Source: Polychytrium aggregatum (lineage: Eukaryota > Chytridiomycota > Chytridiomycetes > Polychytriales). Taken from it: a DNA stretch of 64,000 nt. Shown here one piece after another: positions 57,163-64,000 of the stretch. The notes beneath the pieces were generated by a model. The model did not search any database and had not been told where the DNA came from. It saw only the letters and a list, made by a program, of their open reading frames with translations. How positions within the stretch are numbered: the first letter of the stretch is position 1; each line of letters begins with the position of its first letter. Position numbers and translations under genes: made by a program. The stretch spans positions 558,001 to 622,000 of the forward strand of contig NW_026516221.1 of the NCBI RefSeq assembly GCF_025602895.1, read 5' to 3'.

Positions 57163-58919
57163 ATGGATACCAGCGGATCTCCAAAGTTTTCGCTCGACTC
57201 CATCTCGGCGATCGACGGGCAGATCGCATCGGCGCTGCGCTCATTCTTTGATCAAAGCGGGCGTCCTATCATCCAGTTTTGCAAAATCCTGCTCGAGCAT
57301 ATGGGCCTGGATGCCGATCTGCAGGCCAATATTCCGTTGTCGGTCCTTGTCAAGACCATCCACGACACTGGCATCGAATGCAGCTCTCAGGTTCGGAGGC
57401 TTGTTGAGCGAGCGTGATGTCACGATCGTCTCAGTTGTGGCTGACCCAGGACCACACCTAACTACCTCCCCCCGGCAGCAAATACAGGAGCTAGTGGAGC
57501 TCTTTGGCGGAACTGATGGTGAGAGCGACGCCACGCGATTGACGATACCGATATTTGAACACACAAATGCTGACCAAATCACGATTTTGGATCCGGCCCC
57601 AAGAGGGAATCAACTTGAACGAGTTTATCCGTGGCCTCAAGGTGCGTTGGCGAGATCATACACTATTGTGGCGCTTGAGGAGCAGCCGTTCAGCCAAGGC
57701 TCTCCCGTCGGCGAAGGGATCGTTGGAGAGCATGGGAGGGGCTCAGAGCAACCTACTCGGAGAGTTGAGTCGGCATACCGTGGGGCAACAGCTAAGGGCG
57801 ACTCTGTTGCTACTTCTTAGGGGGGCCTGAATTCAAAGCGTCTTGAACTGGTTCACGCGGCGTGGATTCTCTTGGACTGGAACGGCCAGGGAGTTGTTCA
57901 GCTCAAAGGCAAGCGATCTGCACGCTCTCCGCCACGCTTCGCTGGGGGTTGATCATGGGTGGAAACCGGAGGATCTGGCGGCTCGATGATGCAAGTAGCC
58001 TCATAGCACGCAGAGCGCTGAGCAGACCATCCTTACAGATGCCAAAGCAAAGTTCAACGCCTTGGACCACCCACGAGTTCAGATTGGCGAGCTTGATGCA
58101 GACCGCGTTCTTGGCGAGTTTATCGACTACTGGGAGGCCGACAGACCCGACGGCACTATCGAGCTGATAGAGTGGGAATACTACTACACAGGTGCAATTT
58201 CGTCTCTGGGGGGTGCGGATGTCCTCTGGCTGCGCAAGCGCCGATCGACAGCTTCAATATTGGAACAGTGATGTTTTGATGCTCATTACCTTGCTGCATC
58301 CCCAGGCGTCTCCGCAAACATCGACACCGATGCCTACTTTGAGCGACTGATGTCTCAGTGCTGGCCGGGGATGAGAATGCCGGAGCCACATGTGGGTGTG
58401 CTGCTGAGGACAGCAAAGGTTCCTGCGGATGCACTTTGTAATCAACTCTTGGTGCCCTTCCATCCAGTCTCCAGTGCAGTCGACTCTCGACGTTTGCACT
58501 CGCCGCTTGATGGCCATGCACCATCAAAAGCTGGAGCGTCTCGGTAGGCCATTCGATCTATCAGTTTGCGCTTGCTGGCACAGACAAATGCTCACTGAGT
58601 CGCAAACCAAATCAAACTCGGGCCAGTTGGCTCCTCCAGGACATTCAGATCGGCGTTGGATCTGTGCTTTTACCGTCAAAGCATACCCATGGATCGAACT
58701 CTGTCCCGGGACAATTTAATCAAGATTCTGAAGGAGCTGTATTCAATCGCTGGTGTCCCTGCGGATGAAGATTCATTTGATTCGATCTACAAGCGCATCA
58801 AAAAGGATCTGCAGCGCACTTTCACTGTGTCTGACTACGAGCCCGCATTGCGCGAGAGCATCCGGAAGGAACTGCGCTTCCTGGAGTACCGCATCTTTGC
58901 ACGAACAATCAGCACATAG
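57163..58919 (+). CDS. Calcyphosin-like EF-hand protein
   Basis: Eight exons: 57163-57390, 57479-57518, 57604-57641, 57821-57908, 58039-58191, 58306-58391, 58480-58543, 58627-58919; phases close at 329 residues. EGINLNEFIRGLK and AWILLDWNGQGVVQL match the GINLRQF and KLDRSGDGVVTV segments of calcyphosin; VQIGELDADRVLGEFIDYWE, GTIELIEWEYYYTGVSANI matches [39 protein letters not shown]. Loop residues for calcium are poor (DWNGQG lacks one acidic ligand), so binding may be weak. The N-terminal helices and C-terminal 110 residues extend beyond calcyphosin. The intron after 57908 begins GC (gcaagc), a GC-AG intron. Calcyphosin-type proteins occur in flagella of several protists; the function here is inferred. 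Confidence 0.75.
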
Positions 58920-59182
58920 CGGGAACGGTGCAGGCCACGCACCGCTTTGTAAATCATTGCGGTCAACTGCATCTGAAAAACAAAAGTGTATGCCGATGCA
59001 TTGCTCGCCGTCGCCCGTCACCACCGTTCATTCTGCCAGCGCGAAATGGACATGTGAACGCGGGTCACGTGGGTGGGAGCATGCCACATCCACATCCACA
59101 TCCACATCCACATCCACATCCACATCCACATCCACATCCACTTCAACTTCAACTTCCACGTTCACCCACGCGAGCCCTTCCG
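58920..59182. other. Spacer with E-box and hexanucleotide repeat
   Basis: Holds CACGTG at 59066-59071 and a (cacatc)n run. An in-frame ATG at 59081 would add a His-Pro run to CCDC174. Confidence 0.5.
59085..59142. repeat. (cacatc)n hexanucleotide repeat, about 9.5 copies
   Basis: Perfect array 40 bp before the CCDC174 start codon; if translated from 59081 it would give alternating His-Pro. Confidence 0.95.
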
Positions 59183-60658
59183 ATGTGGAAAAAGAAAGAA
59201 ATCAAAAACATCAGCGCATCCTCGGTCGTGGATCTCAAGGCCGAGCTCTTTCGGGCCCAAGCCCAGTTCGACCAGGAGAAGGCCCAGTCGCTCGAACTCG
59301 ACCCACTCGGCTCTGTCCCCCGCAAAAAGATCGAGCGTCCTGCCACAAAGAAGCCCGGAGACAAGTCAAACCGAGGCGTGGAGGCTCGATCGCAAAAGGA
59401 CAAGGCCGCCTTGGCTCTGACCGAGAATGAGGCCCAGCTCCTCCAGCGATCCCAGGCCTCGCTCGAGGTAAAATCCAAGATCTACGACCTCATTCGAAGC
59501 GGAGCAGCTGACGATCTGGACCACGTCATGGACTCGGAAGACATGCTGATTGATTTCGTGCGAAAAAACTGGGACGATCCGGTAAGCTTGCATTGGATCC
59601 TGGCGACGGCCGATGGCCCATGCGCTGGCTGTATCGCTGGGTCGTCAAGTAGACCCTCGGAAACAGCTCATACTCACAACTTTATTATAGGTTTCCGAAA
59701 GCAGCGACTCAACGGAAGAGGTGGCTGTTCGATCGGTAAGTTCTCCCGTCCACCGCATCAGCGGCAAGCGCATGCTGCCATATTTTATTGGTTCTCATCG
59801 AGGGCCGCCACTTGTCGACAGGGGCTGATCAAGGATCCGTGGATCGAGGTCATCGACGAATTCGGCCGGAATCGGGTCGTCCGAAGAAGCGAGGCACGCA
59901 AGGAAGGAATGAGGTACGTCTTCGGCTCTGGCGCTGACGAGCCGGTCCAACAACTCCTGATGGCAAACGGACGCTACAGCCCATGACCACTGAGCGATGG
60001 ATCTCTCAGTCTCAGCAACGATTCGAGCTGCTGGTTCATACGCGGCGACTCACTCCTCCGACGCTGCAATTCACAACAGACCGGTGGTAGAAGGTGCCTT
60101 TGACGATGGCGATGACGAGATGCCCGACACTGAAAGCCGCGAGAGCAAGCAGGCTGAGCTCGAGCGACTGATGCGAACGGACGGTAGGTCGGCCGGCAAA
60201 CTGGTCTAACAGCTCCCGAGCAATCCGGGTTGACACCAACTTTTCTCGTCATTCTGCACATAGATCCGCTGCGCTATGATGCTTCGAACGAGGTCCGGAA
60301 TCTGGGTGTATCATTCTACCAGTTCTCAAAAAGTGAAGTCCAGCGACATCGCCAAATGGAAGCTCTGAAGCAGTTGCGAGAGGAAACCATTCAGCGACGC
60401 CGTCAAGTCGCCCAGGACAGTCGAAGGCTCGGCGACCTTTTGAAGCGACGGATGGACGAACGACGACGGTTTCTGCGAGAAAAACGCGGCCAGGCGACTA
60501 CAGCAGCAAGTGCTGGCGAAGGCGAAGCGGATAACCATGATCCAGCCGAGATCTTGACCGAGCCAGGACCTAGTCGAGGTGGCGACATTCCGGGCTTTAA
60601 GGTCAACGAGTTTTTGGAGGGCATGAGGAGGGAGTTTGAAGCTCGCCATGCAATGTGA
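59183..60658 (+). CDS. CCDC174-like protein (exon-junction/splicing-associated)
   Basis: Five exons: 59183-59581, 59691-59735, 59822-59913, 60080-60183, 60264-60658; phases close at 344 residues. Start at 59183 was chosen because MWKKKEIKNISASSVVDLKAE aligns with the first residues of human CCDC174 (ASSLVDLKAELFRKQEEF). Further matches: the DPWIEVIDEFGRNRVVRRSE block (WVDYVDSLGRSRRCMRKD), and NEVRNLGVSFYQFSKSEVQR with a long basic coiled coil ([20 protein letters not shown]). The acidic DDGDDEMPD stretch sits between. Human CCDC174 is nuclear and linked to the exon-junction complex. The protein is shorter than the animal one (about 467 residues) at the C-terminus. Exon 4 acceptor (60079) is the weakest edge. 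Confidence 0.85.
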
Positions 60659-61060
60659 GGCATTCTGCGGCTGTATGAGACAGAGGCAATGCTCAACACT
60701 ACCCGCAAATGCATCCCCCCCCCTCCATGATCGCCACTTCCCTGGTCGAGCGCCGGTGAACCGCAGACCGTCCTATTGGGTCATGTATCGGTTATAATGG
60801 CACTCGCCTTGGCTCTCATTGAAACGGACATATCTGCGCCGAGTTGGTCGAATGGGGCCATAAGACCCATGCCGACAAGGTCAGACGCACTGATACAGCC
60901 GCTCTGCATGATCCAAAGATTGTTCGAGCGCGGGAAAAGGCGCTCAACATCAAGGTCTATCGAGACTGCTCCTATATCCACCACGAAGAGCTCTCCTCCT
61001 GGAGCCCGAATCTCCAACGCCTTCTTCGTGGGCTGACACGCAATAAAAGCGATCATTGCC
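60659..61060. other. Spacer with an unexplained open frame
   Basis: A plus frame at about 60841-61046 encodes a hydrophilic stretch (VEWGHKTHADKV, YIHHEELSSWSPNLQRLL) that looks protein-like but has no ATG or recognised family; the opposite strand also has a 198-codon frame (60781-61377). Neither could be confirmed. Confidence 0.35.
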
Positions 61061-62356
61061 ATGCTTCTGCCCTGGCTCCTCGTGCTTTCGTGCTTGCTTG
61101 CTGCGTCTCCGCGCCCGCTCGGTATGCAGTACGTCAGCGCAAGAGCCTCGCTGAATGGGCCAGCCTCGGGCATGATGGCCGCGCTGGATCGCCCTTCAGT
61201 ATGGATTGAGACCGACTTCGATGCGCACGGGCACGCCCCAGGAAAACGCAGCATCAATGACCCGCTGTCCACGGCGAACGGCACCAGCATCGGCACAGAC
61301 ATCGTTGATGTTCTCTCGGAGATGGTCGGAAATCCCTTCTTCGGTAAGGGCATCATCACCTCGGACGCGCATCTCAAGAAACCTGTGCCTGAATGGCAAT
61401 GCAGGGTGCTTTAGAACGGGCGGATAGGCACCTGCAGCAACCCATGGATTGCATTTGGTACCTCGGCACAAGGGGACTTGGCAACCGAGCGATTCAGGTC
61501 GCTGAACTCCCGACTGTTTCCCAGCGTTCCGATGGCTCAGTCCTGCTGGCATCGGCGGCGCTGTGCTTATCATCATTCTGGGAACATTGTCGGCGTACTT
61601 TGGCCTCTTCATGCTCAAGCCCGCCCTGTTTTGGCTTGGATTCTACACCGCAGGTTTGTCTACCGTCGATTCGATGCATGTGTCTTGCGATCGAAGCACA
61701 TCGTTCGAAGCACATCGTTCGAAGCCATGCTGACCAGACGCCGACCACCATTGCGACAAGCAATGACCTCCAGCCTGATCCTCAGCCTCATTCAGGGACA
61801 CAACAGCTACTACGGAGTCTACGCTGTGCCACTGTACTTGAGCATCATGTGGGCTATGGGCCTGGCCACTGGGCTGTTGGTCGTGGTCGCTCCTGGACTG
61901 GGCGTCTCGCTGTTAGGAGCATACATCGGCTTTGCCCTGTGTACCGTGGCGATGGCTCTGCTACCGGTCGACCCTGGAACTATCGACCCGCCCGCTGTCT
62001 GGGCCATTGCCGTTTCGTCAGCCTTGGTTGGGGTAGTGGCATCGCATTATGTGCAGCGCTGGTCGGTCGTGATGACTTCATCTTTGGCCGGCGGTGGCTT
62101 GATTGCCTTTGGGCTGGACTCGATTCTTCTCCGTAGCGGGCTGTCACAGTACTTCCTGGTAGCGCAGCCGACGTCAAGTGGAATATCTTTGGACGGCTCC
62201 AAGGTTGCCATTGTCGTTGCGCTTGCTGCTGCCAATGCCGTCCTTGGGTCGCTGAGCCAGCACATTCTTGTCGGCCTTGTGCAAAAGCGCCGCATTGGCG
62301 CCGCAAGCAGTATCATGAATTTCGGTAGCATATGGCAGCCCAGAGGAACAGAGTGA
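61061..62356 (+). CDS. TM7S3/TMEM198-like (DUF4203) multi-pass membrane protein
   Basis: Three exons, 61061-61343, 61525-61653, 61818-62356; phases close at 316 residues. A signal peptide (MLLPWLLVLSCLLAASPRPL) is followed by a hydrophilic luminal or outer domain with an NGT glycosylation site, then about seven hydrophobic segments: AGIGGAVLIIILGTLSAYFG, LKPALFWLGFYTA, LYLSIMWAMGLATG, LLVVVAPGLGVSLLGAYIGF, VWAIAVSSALVGVVASHYV, a Gly-rich one, and VAIVVALAAANAVLGSLS. Repeated G..LG..G patterns fit the TM7S3/TMEM198-like family, of unknown function. The exon-3 acceptor (61817) is poor and chosen mainly by phase. The 3-prime end lies 440 bp from the Fanzor-type remnant. Confidence 0.6.
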
Positions 62357-62795
62357 CAGTACTGGCCTGTTGCAGAAACTGCGAATTCAGTCTTCCGGTT
62401 TCGGCCGAGTGTCTGGCTTCTGTGAACCACTCGCATGTAGCTTGTCTTGGAATACTTTGGCGAATACATCTGATCGGCAGGATATCGGGACAACGTCCCG
62501 CAAGTCCCTGAGATTGCAACTACATCCATGGTCGAGACCCGGACGAGAGGCTCGCGAGCGAGTCTGCCGTGATTGATGCTTGGCTGATCGGCAAGGAAAG
62601 TCTGTTGAAAGAACATGGGGACACACCATTTCTCTGGAACAAAAGCACGCTGCAGTCGGATCATATCACCCATCCAACCAAGCGGATCTAATCATCTCCC
62701 TGGGTGTCCTGTGTGAGGGAGATGCATGGAGCGAGTAGGCACGACGAAGACTTCCATGAACAGGTAGTATGTGCTGTGCTTGCGGCAAGCAAAGC
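62357..62795. other. Spacer, no gene seen
   Basis: Short frames only, without domains. Flanks the 3-prime side of the Fanzor-type remnant. Confidence 0.5.
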
Positions 62796-62881
62796 CACAA
62801 GAAATAAAACAGATCACTTTGGCAGCCTCCGAGTGAAGACCGCCGGTCGCTCTCCGATCTCCACAATCGACCTGCATACTG
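62796..62881 (-). ncRNA. Candidate guide (omega/f) RNA end of the Fanzor-type element
   Basis: In TnpB and Fanzor systems the guide RNA comes from the 3-prime end of the nuclease gene and the DNA just beyond. Here the last ~86 bp, covering the stop codon and ~18 bp after it, are nearly identical in both copies (about 4 differences), and include the short hairpin gacc-gcc-ggtc (62838-62848). Expression and structure are not shown by the sequence; this is inference. Confidence 0.35.
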
Positions 62882-63330
62882 TGATCATGTTGCGCGCCGC
62901 ATTGACGTCGCGATTCCACACTGTCCGGCAGCTGGGATTCTTGCAACTCCTGACAAAGTGGGAATTCGCAACACTGGGCGTATCGAGTCCTTCCAACCGA
63001 ACTGGCTCCAGGCACTTGGAGCACACCTGCGAGGTGTTGAACTCGTTCGTCGAGGCCACCTTGACGCTTCCATGATGGTGATTGGGACGGCGTCGGTGGT
63101 GCTCGAATTGCTCAAAGTACTGAGCAAACCGCTGCCTCCGAGGGCTGGATGCATAGCCCTTGCCTTGCCGCTGCGCTGGTCTCGGAGTGCCAGCGGTGAA
63201 TGGTGCTCTTGGACACACTGAATATGGAGGCAACCTTACGCAGGCTATGGATGAGGTCGTAGCATCGCAATGCGGCGGTGCGAAAGTCGGATGTGTGGCG
63301 AATGGTCACGGCCAGCGCGCGATGGTATTG
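62796..63330 (-). mobile_element. Fanzor/TnpB-type element remnant (zinc ribbon and RuvC-III kept)
   Basis: On the minus strand, a helix-turn-helix (SLRKVASIFSVSKSTIHRWH, ~63190-63290) is followed, in another frame, by TNEFNTSQVCSKC (63010-63050), a second cysteine pair SCKNPSC (~62940-62960) and WNRDVNAARNM (~62883-62916), then CRSIVEIGERPAV and a stop at 62814-62816. The TS..CS.C...C....C..WNRDVNAARN arrangement is the C-terminal zinc ribbon and RuvC-III motif (catalytic Asp in RDVNA) of TnpB and its eukaryotic kin Fanzor, RNA-guided DNA nucleases. The RuvC-I and II region is missing, there is a frame change after the helix-turn-helix and no ATG before it, so the copy is dead as a nuclease. 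Ends resemble the short copy at 39059. Whether the helix-turn-helix belongs to the nuclease or to a carrier transposase is open. Confidence 0.8.
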
Positions 63331-63801
63331 GGTAACAAAATATTCGATGAATGGTCAAAACCCCGGGCGTCCCGTTTTTAATTGGATGTGCTGTAAGCAA
63401 AATGGCATGCCTGGGATGAGGGGGGAAGCAAAGAGCAGAATCGCTCTATCTCGTCGCGGGTGCGGCACATTGGCGGGAGCGCTGTCGACGTCACTCAGCC
63501 AGGTGACCAATCAACGTTATCCAATCCACCGTCCGCATGTTGAAGTGTCTCGTTTCAAATGGGCGCGCTGTATCTTGTCTTCCAGAACGCCCCTCCCTGG
63601 CAGCTTGTCTCTCCACTCCGTCTCCAGATTATGGATGGAAGAGTATCCCCGGAGCCCATTCCGCAAACCGGTGGCGATCGTAAGGGCTTCTGTCCATAGC
63701 ACGCAGTAGTGCCAGCATCCCATCCAAGCGCCTGATATGCTCATGAACTACTTTTGTTCGCCGGCGGGCTCACATCCTGCGCAGGTTCAGTACGAACAGA
63801 T
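63331..63801. other. Spacer before the third ABCA gene
   Basis: No gene recognised; expected to contain the promoter of the ABCA gene at 63802. Confidence 0.5.
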
Positions 63802-64000
63802 ATGCGTCAGGGAAACCATTTTCGCGCACTGTCGCGCAAGGCGCTTTCGTATCAAAAAAGACAGATCTTTACCAACGTGTGCTGCATATGCCTGTTGCCC
63901 GTGCTGATGATCCTGATATGCGCGATTCTGTCCAAAGTGGTGAGCAACTCTCTCCATCGAATGTCGGTCCTCACGCCAGATGCATCGCGCTCCGTTCATG
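63802..64000 (+). CDS. ABCA-type transporter, first exon only (cut by window end)
   Basis: Exon 63802-63939 (46 codons) is followed by a gtgagc donor; the rest lies outside the window. The protein start (HFRALSRKALSYQKRQIFTN then VCCICLLPVLMILICAIL) closely matches exon 1 of the ABCA gene at 13454 ([20 protein letters not shown]), and the intron falls at the same place after the first membrane helix. It is therefore a close paralogue of copy 1, on the opposite strand, about 50 kb away. Confidence 0.85.
   Translation, partial: MRQGNHFRALSRKALSYQKRQIFTNVCCICLLPVLMILICAILSKVVSNSLHRMSVLTPDASRSVH

Noticed and set aside
59081-59182. Upstream in-frame ATG giving a His-Pro repeat N-terminus for CCDC174
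   Set aside because: The stretch is a (cacatc)n array absent from the family; the ATG at 59183 matches the family start.
1-64000. tRNA, rRNA, LTR or virus-like elements
   Set aside because: None was recognised by eye; a tRNA scan and repeat-library search would be needed to exclude short or old ones.

Overview
The window looks like nuclear DNA of a zoosporic (flagellated) early-diverging fungus, most likely a chytrid. The evidence is a GC-rich sequence, genes packed on both strands and split by many short GT-AG introns (50-500 bp), fungal families (ATG1 kinase, PCL-type cyclins, a bZIP factor with a Yap/Pap1-like basic region), and genes that normally go with cilia or flagella (meckelin/TMEM67, an LRRC46-like axonemal LRR protein, a calcyphosin-like EF-hand protein). 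Species is not determined. Exon chains were built by hand; in nearly all genes the proposed splices keep phase from ATG to stop.

Layout. 1-8 kb: PCL-type cyclin, then ATG1 autophagy kinase (6 exons). 8.5-19.6 kb: two divergently transcribed half-size ABCA transporters; a third ABCA gene starts in the last 200 bases. 20-34.8 kb: F-box/LRR-like protein (-), XRRA1-like LRR protein (+), MOV10/SDE3-type RNA helicase (-). 37-42.8 kb: second PCL-type cyclin, a bZIP factor with a microsatellite-encoded acidic tail (-), and a small oxidoreductase-like protein read divergently from it. 43.3-49.2 kb: meckelin. 49.8-54.3 kb: a predicted N-myristoylated protein with six copies of a GANEHY repeat (-), then RNase P/MRP subunit POP5. 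54.6-62.4 kb: LRRC46-like (-) and calcyphosin-like (+) as a head-to-head pair, CCDC174, and a TM7S3/TMEM198-like membrane protein.

The most unusual content is two fossils of a Fanzor/TnpB-type (eukaryotic RNA-guided nuclease) element, at about 39.06-39.25 kb and 62.8-63.3 kb, both on the minus strand. The longer keeps a helix-turn-helix, the TnpB zinc ribbon and the RuvC-III motif; the shorter keeps only the helix-turn-helix and the 3-prime end. The roughly 85-bp 3-prime end, where a guide (omega) RNA would lie, is about 95% identical between copies, while the helix-turn-helix part is about 81% identical. Introns and spacers are also rich in private minisatellites (periods 5-22 bp). No tRNA, rRNA, CRISPR array, LTR element or virus-like element was recognised.
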